Source: Hymenobacter arizonensis
GTDB taxonomy: Bacteria; Bacteroidota; Bacteroidia; Cytophagales; Hymenobacteraceae
Length of the DNA stretch: 64,000 bases
Assembly (NCBI RefSeq): GCF_900115775.1
Contig: NZ_FOXS01000001.1
Location: 248,001 to 312,000 of the forward strand
Direction of reading: 5' to 3'
Notes under the pieces: generated by a model
Told to the model about the DNA's origin: nothing
The model's database searches: none
Seen by the model: the letters and a program-made list of their open reading frames with translations, nothing else
Position numbers and translations under genes: made by a program
Shown: one piece after another, positions 8,555 through 17,836 of the stretch
Numbering within the stretch: the first letter of the stretch is position 1
Layout: each line of letters opens with the position of its first letter

Positions 8555-9574
8555 ATGAAATTTGGATATTGGATGCCCATTTTTGGGGGCTGGCTGCGCA
8601 ACGTCGAAGACGAGCAGATGCCTACCGACTGGAGCTACGTGAAGCAGCTGGCGCAGCGCAGCGAAGCTCTTGGCTACGACCTCACGCTCATCGCCGAGCT
8701 TTACTTGAACGATATCAAGGGCACCGAGGCACCGTCACTGGAAGCGTGGAGCACCGCTGCTGCCTTGGCTGCCGTTACGGAGCAGCTAGAAATAATGGTG
8801 GCCGTGCGCCCCACCTTCCACAACCCCGCGCTGCTGGCCAAGCAGGCCGCCAACATCGACCTGATTGCCCCGGGCCGCTTATCGCTGAACGTGGTATCGT
8901 CGTGGTGGCGCGACGAGGCCACCAAGTACGGCCTGCACTTTGAGCAGCACGACGACCGGTACGCCCGCACCCGCGAGTGGCTCGACGTGGTAACCAATGT
9001 GTGGAATCAGGACCACTTTAGCTACGAGGGCAAGTACTACCAAGTGGCCGATAACATCCTCCAGCCCAAGCCCGCGAAGGCGCCGTTCCTGTACGCCGGC
9101 GGCGAGTCGGAAGCTGCCAAAGACCTCATCTCAACCCAGTGCGACGGCTACGTAATGCACGGCGACTCGCCGGAGCAAATAGGAGCTCGCATCGCCGACA
9201 TGCGCCGCCGCCGCGAGCAGAAAGGCTTGCCGCCCATGAAGTTTGGCGTGGCTGGCTACACCATCGTGCGCGACAACGAGCAGGACGTGAAAAAAGAGCT
9301 TGACCGCATCACTAATGTAAAGGCTTCGGCCGCTGGCTACGACAACTACCAGCAGTGGCTGGCCGGCACGCAGCTCGAGCAACAGGTCTCGCTACACGAC
9401 TACTCGGTCTCGAACCGTGGCCTGCGTACCGGTCTCACCGGCACGCCGGCGCAGTTGCAGGACCGCATTGGCGCTTTTGAAGAAGTGGGCGTGGATTTCT
9501 TCCTGCTGCAGGCCAGCCCGCAACTGGAGGAGATGGAGCGGTTCTCAGAAGCTGTCATTCAGGTGCTGGCGTAG
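8555..9574 (+). CDS. LLM class FMN-dependent monooxygenase, SfnG/SsuD-like
   Basis: A 339-residue bacterial-luciferase-like monooxygenase that would use FMNH2 supplied by a separate reductase. The pattern matches the dimethylsulfone/alkanesulfonate branch: N-terminal MKFGYWMPIFGGW, the NPALLAKQAANIDLIAPGRL segment, NVVSSWWRDEATKYG, HDDRYARTREWLDV, and the C-terminal GVDFFLLQASPQLEEMERF. Members of this branch release sulfite or sulfinates from organosulfur compounds during sulfate starvation, which fits the upstream SAM riboswitch. The exact substrate is not determined. No FMN reductase gene is visible in the window. It ends just before a G+C-rich terminator. Confidence 0.88.
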   Translation: MKFGYWMPIFGGWLRNVEDEQMPTDWSYVKQLAQRSEALGYDLTLIAELYLNDIKGTEAPSLEAWSTAAALAAVTEQLEIMVAVRPTFHNPALLAKQAANIDLIAPGRLSLNVVSSWWRDEATKYGLHFEQHDDRYARTREWLDVVTNVWNQDHFSYEGKYYQVADNILQPKPAKAPFLYAGGESEAAKDLISTQCDGYVMHGDSPEQIGARIADMRRRREQKGLPPMKFGVAGYTIVRDNEQDVKKELDRITNVKASAAGYDNYQQWLAGTQLEQQVSLHDYSVSNRGLRTGLTGTPAQLQDRIGAFEEVGVDFFLLQASPQLEEMERFSEAVIQVLA

Positions 9575-9579
9575 CGCAG

Positions 9580-9621
9580 ACCCCACCCCGTACCCGGTAG
9601 GGACGGGGGTGGGGTGTTTTT
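9580..9621 (+). terminator. Terminator after the monooxygenase
   Basis: ACCCCACCCCGT pairs with ACGGGGGTGGGGT (one extra G), and GTTTTT follows. It would end the riboswitch transcript before the permease gene. Confidence 0.8.
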
Positions 9622-9702
9622 CTCAGGCCGAAAGTCGGCTCGATTTCATTTGTGTCAGAATACGTGAGTGCCCAACGGTCACCGCGTATTCTAATTTTCT
9701 AT

Positions 9703-11169
9703 ATGCTTAAAAAATCACTGGCGCTGCTTCAAATGGAAGCAGCCGAAACCGGGGCTGGCGCCCTGAAAAGAAGTCTCAACGGAGTAAGCCTTATCGCCAT
9801 TGGCATTGGCGTAATTATCGGGGCGGGCCTGTTCTCGCTCACGGGCATTGCGGCGGCTAATCATACCGGGCCGGCCATTACCCTTTCGTTCATTGTGGCG
9901 GCCGTGGGCTGCGCATTCTCGGCCTTGTGCTACGCCGAGTTTGCCTCACTGGTGCCCGTTTCAGGTTCAGCTTATACCTATTCTTACGCCACCATGGGCG
10001 AGCTATTCGCCTGGATTATCGGCTGGGACCTGGTGCTGGAGTACTCCGTGGGCGCGGCGGCCGTGGCCATCAGCTGGTCACAGTATTTGATTAAGTTTCT
10101 GAGCAAGTTTGACATCAACCTACCCGCGCAATTGGTGATGTCGCCTTTCGAAACCGCCAAGCTAGCCGACGGCAGCACCGTCACGGGCTTCGTGAACGTG
10201 CCGGCCATGGTCATCGTGCTCACCATGACGGCCATTGTGATGCGCGGCACCAAGGGCTCGGCTTGGTTCAATGCGCTAGTGGTGTTCCTGAAAGTGTCGG
10301 TGGTGCTGGTGTTCATCGGGCTGGGCTGGCAGTACATCAACCCCGTCAACTACCAACCCTACATTCCTACCAATACGGGCACATTCGGCGAGTTTGGTCT
10401 GAGTGGCATTCTGCGGGGCGCCGGCGTTATCTTCTTCGTGTTCATTGGCTTCGACATCGTGGCCACCATGGCCCAAGAAACCAAGAACCCGCAGCGCAAC
10501 ATGCCCATCGGCATCATGGGCTCGCTGCTGATTTGCACGGTGCTGTTCGTGTTGTTTGGGCACGTGCTCACCGGCTTGGCCAACTACACCGAGTTCAAAG
10601 ACAGCGCCGCGCCGGTGGCCATCGCCATCGAAAAAACGCCCTACGCCTGGCTGACGTCGGCGGTGTTGGTGGCCATTCTTATTGGCTACACGTCGGTTAT
10701 TCTGGTCGATTTGCTGGGGCAGTCGCGGGTGTTCTTCGCCATGTCGAAAGACGGCCTGCTGCCGCCGGTGTTTTCGCGTCTGCACCCGCGCCGCAACACG
10801 CCTTTTCAGTCCATTGCGCTGCTGGGGAGCTTCATTGCTCTGTTTGCGGGCTTCGTGCCCATCGCCGTGGTGGGCGAAATGACGAGCATCGGTACCCTGC
10901 TGGCCTTCGTGATGGTGTGCCTGGGCGTGCTCATTTTGCGTCGCACCGACCCCGACGCCCCACGCAGCTTCCGCACACCGTGGGTGCCGCTGGTGCCGAT
11001 TCTGGGCATTCTGGTGTGCCTGGTGATGATGTTTTCGCTGCCGCTTGACACCTGGCTGCGCCTGATAGTGTGGCTGGCTATTGGCATGGCCATTTACTTT
11101 GGCTATGGCAAAAAGCACAGTAAACTGCGCTTGGCGCAGGAAGCCAATGATGCCCAGAAGGTAACATAA
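9703..11169 (+). CDS. APC-family amino acid permease (cationic amino acid transporter type)
   Basis: A 488-residue inner-membrane transporter of the amino acid-polyamine-organocation superfamily. About twelve to fourteen hydrophobic segments are visible. The first carries the family signature GVSLIAIGIGVIIGAGLFSLTG, and a later one has FFVFIGFDIVATMAQETKNPQRNMPIGI, typical of the YhdG/CAT branch. I chose the ATG at 9703 (MLKKSLALL). An upstream in-frame start at 9652 would add residues without family support. The gene follows a terminator, so it may have its own promoter, although none is clear. The proximity to sulfur genes suggests, but does not show, transport of a sulfur amino acid. Confidence 0.9.
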   Translation: MLKKSLALLQMEAAETGAGALKRSLNGVSLIAIGIGVIIGAGLFSLTGIAAANHTGPAITLSFIVAAVGCAFSALCYAEFASLVPVSGSAYTYSYATMGELFAWIIGWDLVLEYSVGAAAVAISWSQYLIKFLSKFDINLPAQLVMSPFETAKLADGSTVTGFVNVPAMVIVLTMTAIVMRGTKGSAWFNALVVFLKVSVVLVFIGLGWQYINPVNYQPYIPTNTGTFGEFGLSGILRGAGVIFFVFIGFDIVATMAQETKNPQRNMPIGIMGSLLICTVLFVLFGHVLTGLANYTEFKDSAAPVAIAIEKTPYAWLTSAVLVAILIGYTSVILVDLLGQSRVFFAMSKDGLLPPVFSRLHPRRNTPFQSIALLGSFIALFAGFVPIAVVGEMTSIGTLLAFVMVCLGVLILRRTDPDAPRSFRTPWVPLVPILGILVCLVMMFSLPLDTWLRLIVWLAIGMAIYFGYGKKHSKLRLAQEANDAQKVT

Positions 11170-11224
11170 TCCTATATAGCGTCCGCTTGCTCAACTGCAG
11201 TAGCTATTTGCGAAACGAGGAAAG

Positions 11225-11232
11225 TACATTTG
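11225..11232 (+). promoter_or_regulatory. -7 box upstream of the CPBP protease
   Basis: TACATTTG matches TAnnTTTG and is 31 bases before the ATG at 11264. No convincing -33 element is seen at the expected distance. Confidence 0.45.
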
Positions 11233-11263
11233 GTGCCCATCTACCCGCCGTTTCGCTATTTCC

Positions 11264-12112
11264 ATGGAAGCCATTGCCCCTGCGGTCGCCAACGAAGAGT
11301 TGCCAACACCAGAGCCCGCCTACCCAACCCTAGCCGAAAGCTGGGGCATATTGGGTTGGTTCCTGCTCTCATCCTGTGTGATTATAATACCGATTTCCTG
11401 GCTGCTAACTACAGTCATTGGGATGCCGGAAGTATATGTTGGTCCTTTTATCTCACTGACGAGCTGCCCCTTACTACTGATGTTTCTGCGCTGGATGGCC
11501 GGTAACCGGTGGCAGCCGTTACGCCTCCAGGGTCAGGAGCAAGCGTGGCTGTACGCGGCCCTGCCGGTACTAGTCCTGGCTATGATGCTAGTGCGCTCGC
11601 CTTTGGCCTTCCTGCCTCTGCCTAGCTGGATATCCAGCAGCTTCGAAGAGCAGATGAAAACGCCAATTGCATTGGCACTTTCGATTGTTGTAGCGGCGCC
11701 AGTATTCGAAGAACTGTTGTGGCGTGGAGTTGTGCTGGCAGGGTTGTTAAAAAATATGCGACCGAAGTCGGCCATTGTTTGGTCCGCGTTGATTTTTGGA
11801 GTGTTTCACCTCGACTTTGCTCAAGGCGTAAGGGCCGCCTTGGCGGGCCTGCTGCTGGGGTGGCTATACTACCGCACCCGTTCGCTGTGGCTATGCATGG
11901 CCCTGCATGCACTGAATAATTTGACGGTGTTTCTGCTGATGTTGCTGGGGCCTCCTGCTTGGAACGAGAAGTCAGCGGTGACGGGCTTTTTTGATTCGAC
12001 GTGGCAGTATGCAGGAGCGTTGCTGCTTAGCGTGCTGGTAGGCGGGGCCCTACTGTGGCGCGTGCAGCGCACCACAAGCCCCGAAGAACTCGAACCCGCA
12101 TTTTCGGCCTAA
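11264..12112 (+). CDS. CPBP family intramembrane metalloprotease
   Basis: A 282-residue membrane protein of the CAAX-protease and bacteriocin-processing (CPBP/Abi) family. Three family motifs are intact: EELLWRG with E149, E150 and R154, FGVFH with H182, and HALNN with H215. These form the metal and catalytic site inside the membrane. About seven hydrophobic segments are visible. Bacterial relatives process peptides or membrane proteins, and some give bacteriocin immunity, but the substrate here is unknown. It is a single gene that meets the convergent DUF2382 gene at a shared palindromic terminator. Confidence 0.9.
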   Translation: MEAIAPAVANEELPTPEPAYPTLAESWGILGWFLLSSCVIIIPISWLLTTVIGMPEVYVGPFISLTSCPLLLMFLRWMAGNRWQPLRLQGQEQAWLYAALPVLVLAMMLVRSPLAFLPLPSWISSSFEEQMKTPIALALSIVVAAPVFEELLWRGVVLAGLLKNMRPKSAIVWSALIFGVFHLDFAQGVRAALAGLLLGWLYYRTRSLWLCMALHALNNLTVFLLMLLGPPAWNEKSAVTGFFDSTWQYAGALLLSVLVGGALLWRVQRTTSPEELEPAFSA

Positions 12113-12181
12113 AATTGGGCTAGGGCTAAACGGACGTTGTTATATCGGCGGCCCGCCAAGGTGCCAAGTATAGCCCACAAA

Positions 12182-12215
12182 AAAAGAGGCGGCTGAATAT
12201 TCAGCCGCCTCTTTT
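12182..12215. terminator. Bidirectional palindromic terminator
   Basis: A perfect 34-base palindrome (arms 12182-12198 and 12199-12215) has A and T runs at its ends. It lies between the convergent CPBP and DUF2382 genes. Confidence 0.85.
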
Positions 12216-12232
12216 AGTTTTTAGCGCTTCGC

Positions 12233-13216
12233 CTAGCGGCCGGTTAGGCCGTTGTCGTCGAGGTCAGCGTCGTTGCGGTTGGTGCCGCCGCGTAGGTTTA
12301 TGTCGGCGTCGCCGGTGCGGGTTTGGCCGCCTTGCAGGCGCTCTACTTCCACGTCGGTTTTGCGCACGGTGCCGGTTACGGTTTCGTCACGCTCGGTCAC
12401 TTCTTTGCCGATGTTGACTTCGCCTACTACGCGGGCTTCTTTGCCCACTACAGCGCGCTCGGCCTGCTCGGTTACACTGATTTCACCTTCTTTGAAGGCG
12501 GCGAAATCGGCTTCCGTGGCAGGACGGTTCACGTCGCGGCGCTCAATGTTCACATGCTCTTCGCGCAGACGGATGTGCTCTTCTACCGGCCGCTCAATGA
12601 TGCGGCTGCGGATGCGGGCACCACCGGTTTGCTCCACACGCTTGCCCACGCTCAGGTTCTCCTCGATGATGGGGAGGGCCTGGGTGTTGCCGGTTTGGGC
12701 AGTGGCCGAGTTGGTGTTGGTGTCAGCGGTATAGCCTTGGGCACCGCTCATGCCGTAGCCTTGGCTAGAAGCCTGCTCTTGCACGTCGATGGCGCCGTTG
12801 TCGTCGAGGATGTCACGGGCACGCTCGGCCTCGTCGGCGGTGCTGGCGTGCACGGTCACTACGGAGCGGCCGCTTCGGGTGAGGTTGGTGTAGGCAGAGC
12901 GGGTGTAGCGGTTATCGTCGTCGTCGCCGCCAAACAGGTTGCTGAAGAACCGGCTGATGCCGTCCTGGGCATCGTCGGTCGCGCGTCCGGCAGCATCAGC
13001 AGCGCCTTCTACGGCGGTTCCGCTGGTGTTGCGATAATCGGAGGCATCGCGGTTGTTGGTGCTCGAGCCAGCACCGCCAGCCAAGCGCTGGGCATTTTGG
13101 GCGTCTTGCGCTGCTACGTCAACATTGCTGCCTACAAAGCCAGCGGACATTAGGTTTTGGACGGCTTGCTGCGCTTCTGAAGCACTATTAAACAAGCCTA
13201 CTACGGTTTGGGCCAT
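12233..13216 (-). CDS. DUF2382 (YsnF/AvaK-type) stress protein with N-terminal flavinator-like domain
   Basis: A 327-residue protein in two parts. The N-terminus (MAQTVVGLFNSASEAQQAVQNLMSAGF) resembles the general-stress YsnF/YflT-type domain. It is followed by a low-complexity linker rich in Asp, Ala and Gly. The C-terminal half is a DUF2382 domain with the hallmark IIEENLSVGKR, VEEHIRLREEHVNIERR and EISVTEQAERAVVGKEARVVGEV. Relatives are induced by stress in other bacteria, but the biochemical role is not known. A second DUF2382 protein is encoded just upstream on the same strand, 53 bases away, so the two are likely co-transcribed. Confidence 0.85.
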   Translation of the reverse strand: MAQTVVGLFNSASEAQQAVQNLMSAGFVGSNVDVAAQDAQNAQRLAGGAGSSTNNRDASDYRNTSGTAVEGAADAAGRATDDAQDGISRFFSNLFGGDDDDNRYTRSAYTNLTRSGRSVVTVHASTADEAERARDILDDNGAIDVQEQASSQGYGMSGAQGYTADTNTNSATAQTGNTQALPIIEENLSVGKRVEQTGGARIRSRIIERPVEEHIRLREEHVNIERRDVNRPATEADFAAFKEGEISVTEQAERAVVGKEARVVGEVNIGKEVTERDETVTGTVRKTDVEVERLQGGQTRTGDADINLRGGTNRNDADLDDNGLTGR

Positions 13217-13269
13217 GATGAAAGGAATAGGGAAATGTGGAAAGGAAGGAAAGAAAAAGAAAGGTAATT

Positions 13270-13731
13270 CTAGGAGGCGGGCGTGTTGGTAGGGCCCGGA
13301 GGGGAGGCAGCAACACGTTCGGCACTAATGGCCTCGCGGCGCAGCTCTACTTGGTGCACAGTGTTGGTCGTTACCACCTGCTTGCGCACGTGCACTTCCT
13401 CCACCAGCAAAATGCGGGTTGTCACGACCACTTCTTCCCGAAACACTGGGATAATCATGGTGTCGCCTTCGTGCCGCACGGGGGGAGGCACATCCACGTA
13501 GCGGTTCACGGGCACGTGCTCTACCGAAACCTGGTCGTGCCGGGTAGGCACGTTCACGGCCTGGGTCTCCTGGTGCACAGTTTTGCGCACCACTACCTGG
13601 CCGGTTTCCACCACTTCCTTCTGAACGTGGGGCACTTCCTCGATTATGGGAATCGTGCGAGGCAGGAACTCCGGCGTTGCGGAAGCAGCGGGCGCAGAGG
13701 AGGGAAGGAAGTCGGGGTCGTTTGGAGACAT
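13270..13731 (-). CDS. Short DUF2382-domain protein
   Basis: A 153-residue protein made almost entirely of DUF2382 repeats: TIPIIEEVPHVQKEVVETGQVVVRKTVHQET and VSVEHVPVNRYVDVP, then a second unit PVFREEVVVTTRILLVEEVHVRKQVVT. Charged beta strands alternate in both. It has no signal peptide and no membrane segment. It sits immediately upstream of the larger DUF2382 gene, which suggests a tandem stress-response pair. The function is unknown. Confidence 0.82.
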   Translation of the reverse strand: MSPNDPDFLPSSAPAASATPEFLPRTIPIIEEVPHVQKEVVETGQVVVRKTVHQETQAVNVPTRHDQVSVEHVPVNRYVDVPPPVRHEGDTMIIPVFREEVVVTTRILLVEEVHVRKQVVTTNTVHQVELRREAISAERVAASPPGPTNTPAS

Positions 13732-14157
13732 GCCAACTACTACGGTGCATGTTCGCTGGGGTTAATGAAGCAGGCGGGCACCCATAGCGCTACAGCAGTG
13801 CTTATTATGACTTGCCTTGGGAATTAGCACCTGCGAAAATCGTGTGCGAGCTTGAGTCCTACTTGCTTTCATACAGGCTATTATTGAGAGCTATGGCTAA
13901 GTTTAAACGAAGCGGCTTCCTGACTCAGATTGCAAGGCTCATAGTCTTGGTTTATGCCCGTATTTTTTATGTTATTTTTTCGATGTGAAGCTTTCTTTCA
14001 TCGTAAGTACAGACCAGAAAACTCCTGTTCGCAGCCATAATTGGCGCCCTGTAGTCTCTGCGGTATGGCTTCGCAGGAGTTGGCTACGCCAACTGGCTGT
14101 AATTTTCGGCCAGAATTCCCAGCCGGCTATTACCGGCACTTCAAGGTCCTCCACTCT
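13732..14157. other. Intergenic stretch, no gene seen
   Basis: About 425 bases between the divergent DUF2382 and HD-domain genes. A T-rich block lies near 13960-13985. The HD frame is open upstream to 14041, but that extension has no family similarity. I see no RNA gene or repeat here. Confidence 0.5.
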
Positions 14158-14796
14158 ATGTATACGCTTGCTGCCCGCTGGCACCACCTCACTGCCCCGC
14201 TCGTAGCCGATGCTGCTTTGCGGGAGACCACGTTCCAGGAGCTGGCCACGGCTTACCAGGCATCCGGGCGCCACTACCACACCTTGCAGCACATCGAAAA
14301 CTTGCTGAACCGACTAGAGCGGGCGCCGCTGCAAGATGCCGGGGTAGTGCAGCTGGCCGTGTGGTTTCACGACGCCGTGTACAACCCGCTCAAGTCCGAC
14401 AACGAAGCCCGTAGCGCAGCCCAGGCGCTGGCCTTTTTGCAGGCCTCCACGCTGGAGCCCGCCCGGCAGCAGCGTGTGGCTTTTCTCATCGAGCGCACCC
14501 AGGACCATACTCAGCCCCAACCGCTCGACGACGTTGACCTGCTCTCCTTTCTCGACGCCGACCTGAGCGTGCTTGGGGCATCAGAAGCCGACTACTGGAC
14601 CTATGCCCGCCAAGTGCGCCGGGAGTATCGCCTCGTGCCTGACCTATTGTACCGCCCCGGCCGCCGGAAAATACTGGCGAAGATGCTGGCCGCCCCCGTG
14701 CTTTACCACACGCCGGCCATGCGCCAGGAGCTGGATGCCGCCGCCCGCCGCAACCTGCAAGCCGAGCTCAATGCCTGGGAGCGCGGCGGGCTTTGA
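14158..14796 (+). CDS. HD-domain metal-dependent phosphohydrolase-like protein
   Basis: A 212-residue protein resembling the predicted HD-superfamily hydrolases of COG4339. It has ELATAYQASGRHYHTLQHIENLL (His-rich first motif), VWFHDAVYNP (the HD pair) and LLSFLDADLSVLG with a later conserved Asp. Such proteins bind divalent metal and probably hydrolyse phosphate esters, but the natural substrate is unknown. I chose the ATG at 14158 (MYTLAARWHHL) because the 39 codons upstream have unrelated composition. Confidence 0.85.
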   Translation: MYTLAARWHHLTAPLVADAALRETTFQELATAYQASGRHYHTLQHIENLLNRLERAPLQDAGVVQLAVWFHDAVYNPLKSDNEARSAAQALAFLQASTLEPARQQRVAFLIERTQDHTQPQPLDDVDLLSFLDADLSVLGASEADYWTYARQVRREYRLVPDLLYRPGRRKILAKMLAAPVLYHTPAMRQELDAAARRNLQAELNAWERGGL

Positions 14797-15167
14797 TGTC
14801 GCATGTCGGTAATGCAAAGGTTGATTGCTGCTTGAAGGCGTATTAAGCTAAATCAACATAAAAGCACGTGCTAAATCTAGCTATCCAGACTGCCTGGTCT
14901 GAGTAGGGGAGGGGCAGAGGCAACCGTGAAGGAGTGTCACGCCGCCGGCCCACCCTATAAGAGGCCACGTACTTCATCTGCTCCCTGGACGCCCTAGCTA
15001 CAAAGGCTGCTTAGGAGCCCAGAGCTTCAGGGACTAGGAGGGCGCTGCATGCCGCGGAGGGTTAGGTACTTGCCCAAGGCCCTAAAAGCGACCTTTTCCT
15101 CGGCTATCTTTGTTGATTACGATGCTGCTCAATCAATGAGCGGCTCCCGATTAATCAGCGAAAATCA
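14797..15167 (+). promoter_or_regulatory. Intergenic stretch with -7 box for topoisomerase III
   Basis: These 371 bases hold no gene that I can support. TATCTTTG at 15105-15112 is a full -7 match, 56 bases before the topoisomerase GTG. An imperfect hairpin (CGCCCTAG with CTAGGAGGGCG, about 14987-15043) has no evident role. Confidence 0.5.
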
Positions 15168-17735
15168 GTGAAGGTTTGTATTGCCGAAAAGCCCAGTGTG
15201 GCCCGTGAGATTGCCAACGTGCTGGGCGCCACCCGCCGCATGGACGGCTACTTTGAGGGCAACGGCTACCAGGTCACCTGGACCTTCGGCCACTTCTGCC
15301 AGCTAAAGGAGCCCGACGATTACCAGCCCGAATGGAAGCGCTGGAGCCTGCACAACCTGCCCATGATTCCGGACACGTTCGGCATCAAGCTCATGCGCCG
15401 CGACGAAGGCGTGGTGAAGCAATTCCACACCATTAAGAAGCTGGTGGATGAGGCCGAGGAAGTCATCAACTGCGGCGACGCCGGGCAGGAAGGGGAGGTG
15501 ATTCAGCGCTGGGTGCTGATGGAGGCCAAGTGCCGCAAGCCTGTGAAGCGCCTCTGGATTTCCTCCCTTACCGAGGAGGCCATTCGCCAGGGGTTTGCCA
15601 ACCTGCGCGAGGGCAAGGAGTTCGATAAGCTGTACCAGGCCGGCAAGAGCCGGGCCGTGGGCGACTGGCTCCTGGGCCTGAACGCGACCCGCCTGTTCAC
15701 TCTTAAATACACCACTTACCAGGACAAGCAGCTGTTAAGCATAGGGCGGGTGCAAACCCCCACGCTGGCCCTGCTGGTCGACCGCTGGCACGAGATTCAG
15801 AACTTCAAGCCCGAGCCCTACTGGGTGCTGCGGACCGAATACCGGGGCACCATGTTCAGCCACATTGCCCCGCCCAAGCAGGCCAAGGAAGCCGAAGACG
15901 CGCCCGACGAGAAGACCCGACTCCGGGCGCTGGGCTACTTCGTGACCGAGCAGGAGGCTCAAGAAGCGCTTGAGGCAGTACGGCCTGCTCCGTTGGTTAT
16001 CACCAATGTGGAAATCAAAAAGGGTCGGGAGTCGCCCCCGCGTTTGTTCGACCTGACATCTTTACAGGTTCAGTGCAATAACCAGCTGGGCCTCTCGGCC
16101 GAGGACACCCTCAAGATTGTGCAGGGCCTGTATGAGAGGAAGGCGGTGAGCTACCCGCGTGTCGACACCACTTTCCTGCCCGACGACCAGTATGCTAAAA
16201 TTCCTGGCATTCTGCGCGGCATTGGCTACGACAGCCTGACCGCGCCGCTGCTGGCCACCAAGATTCCGAAGACGCCCAAGGTGTTCAACAACGCCAAGGT
16301 GACCGACCACCACGCCATCATCCCGACGGGCGCGGCCGGCCCCAGCGGCGGCATGGACAGCAGCGTTTACGACATCATTGCGCGCCGCTTCATTGCTGCG
16401 TTCTACCCTGACTGCGAGGTGAGCAATACCACCGTGCTGGCCGAAGCCGCCGAGCGCCCTTTCCGGGTGCGCGGCCGCCAGATTCTCAGCCCCGGCTGGC
16501 GCGTGGTGTATGGCAACCCCGAGGAGCAGCAGGCGCCTACCCCGGCCCCCGCGCCCAACCAGAAGCCCGGCGGCGAGGAGCAGGAAGACGTGGTGAGCAC
16601 CGTGCTGCCCAGCTTCGTGAAAGGCGAAAGCGGCCCCCACAACCCGCGCCTCGACAGCAAGGTCACCCAGCCGCCCAAGGACTATACCGAGGCCAGCCTG
16701 CTCCGTGGCATGGAAACCGCCGGCCGCAATATCGACGACGAAGAGCTGCGCCAGGCTATGAAGGAAAACGGCATTGGGCGCCCCAGCACCCGCGCCGCCA
16801 TCATCGAAACGCTGTTCAAGCGCAACTACATCCGGCGCGAGAAAAAACGCTTGCTGCCAACGCCTACTGGCGTGGAGTTGATTGGCCTAATCCGCAACCC
16901 AACCTTGAAATCGGCGGAGCTCACGGGCCAGTGGGAACGCAAGCTGCGCCAGATTGAGAAGGGCGAGCTGTCCTCGGAGCAGTTCCTGGCCGAACTCACT
17001 GGCTTGGTGCGCGAGATGGTGCAGGAGGTGAAAACCGACGCCTCGGGCCGCGCCGTGACCTCCGGCAGTGCCGAGCAAGTAGTGGCCGCAGCTAAGGCTG
17101 CTCCCGGCGCCAAGGTGGCCGGCTCGAAAGCCCCCGCGGGCATGACGCCCGGCAATACCACTACCCCGTCGGCCGCGGGCCTCGGCTATTGTCCCATGTG
17201 CAAAACCGGCCACGTGCTGCGCGGCAAAACGGCCTTTGGCTGCGCCCGCTTCCGCGAGGGCTGCACCTTCCGCCTGCCCGCTGAGGTGCACGGCAAGAGG
17301 CTGAGCGACCCGCAGGTGAAGGCCTTGCTCGCGAAGGGCCGCACGCCTGTCATGAAGGGCTTTGTGGGGGCCGAGGGCCAGAAGTTCGACGCCGCCATCG
17401 GCCTCGACACCGCTTTCCAGCCCACGCTGCAACTGGTGGCCGATGCCAAGCCCGGCGCCAGCCCCGAATCGGGGCAGATTCCGTGCCCGGTGTGCAAGCT
17501 CGGCACCATGCTCAAGGGCAAGGCGGCGTTTGGCTGTTCGCGGTTCCGCGAAGACTGCCAGTTCCGGGTGGCATTTGAATGGGGCGGCAAGGCCCTCACC
17601 GAAACGCAGCTCAAGCAGCTGCTGCGCCGCGGCGAAACCAGTGTCATCAAAGGCTTCATCTCGGCCAAAACCGGCAAGAAGTACGACGCGGCCCTGAAGG
17701 TAGAGGAAGGCCGGGTGGTGCCCGTGTTTGGGTAG
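15168..17735 (+). CDS. topB: DNA topoisomerase III
   Basis: An 855-residue type IA topoisomerase that relaxes or decatenates DNA through a transient 5' phosphotyrosine. The TOPRIM domain starts with MKVCIAEKPSVAREIANVLG and has the acidic pair in INCGDAGQEGE. The catalytic tyrosine is Y329 in SYPRVDTTFLPDD. QLLSIGRVQTPTLALLVDR and NGIGRPSTRAAIIETL are further family motifs. Two C-terminal Cys modules follow, near residues 674 (CPMCKTGH..., FGCARFREGC) and 771 (CPVCKLGT..., FGCSRFREDC). They resemble topoisomerase zinc-finger repeats and make it longer than E. coli TopB. It starts with GTG and is followed by a terminator. Confidence 0.95.
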   Translation: MKVCIAEKPSVAREIANVLGATRRMDGYFEGNGYQVTWTFGHFCQLKEPDDYQPEWKRWSLHNLPMIPDTFGIKLMRRDEGVVKQFHTIKKLVDEAEEVINCGDAGQEGEVIQRWVLMEAKCRKPVKRLWISSLTEEAIRQGFANLREGKEFDKLYQAGKSRAVGDWLLGLNATRLFTLKYTTYQDKQLLSIGRVQTPTLALLVDRWHEIQNFKPEPYWVLRTEYRGTMFSHIAPPKQAKEAEDAPDEKTRLRALGYFVTEQEAQEALEAVRPAPLVITNVEIKKGRESPPRLFDLTSLQVQCNNQLGLSAEDTLKIVQGLYERKAVSYPRVDTTFLPDDQYAKIPGILRGIGYDSLTAPLLATKIPKTPKVFNNAKVTDHHAIIPTGAAGPSGGMDSSVYDIIARRFIAAFYPDCEVSNTTVLAEAAERPFRVRGRQILSPGWRVVYGNPEEQQAPTPAPAPNQKPGGEEQEDVVSTVLPSFVKGESGPHNPRLDSKVTQPPKDYTEASLLRGMETAGRNIDDEELRQAMKENGIGRPSTRAAIIETLFKRNYIRREKKRLLPTPTGVELIGLIRNPTLKSAELTGQWERKLRQIEKGELSSEQFLAELTGLVREMVQEVKTDASGRAVTSGSAEQVVAAAKAAPGAKVAGSKAPAGMTPGNTTTPSAAGLGYCPMCKTGHVLRGKTAFGCARFREGCTFRLPAEVHGKRLSDPQVKALLAKGRTPVMKGFVGAEGQKFDAAIGLDTAFQPTLQLVADAKPGASPESGQIPCPVCKLGTMLKGKAAFGCSRFREDCQFRVAFEWGGKALTETQLKQLLRRGETSVIKGFISAKTGKKYDAALKVEEGRVVPVFG

Positions 17736-17795
17736 GAAGCAGGAGCAGGGCCTGTGCTTGGTGGTCGATGGGCTGGCCGTCGGGCTTGCAAGTGC

Positions 17796-17836
17796 GCCGT
17801 CACACGAAGGATAGCAACTTGGTGTGACGGCTTTTT
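17796..17836 (+). terminator. Terminator after topB
   Basis: GCCGTCACAC (17796-17805) pairs perfectly with GTGTGACGGC (17822-17831), and five T residues follow. Confidence 0.85.

Noticed and set aside
14987..15043. Hairpin in the topB upstream region as a small RNA
   Set aside because: It has one extra base in the stem and no promoter or T-tract that would define an RNA.
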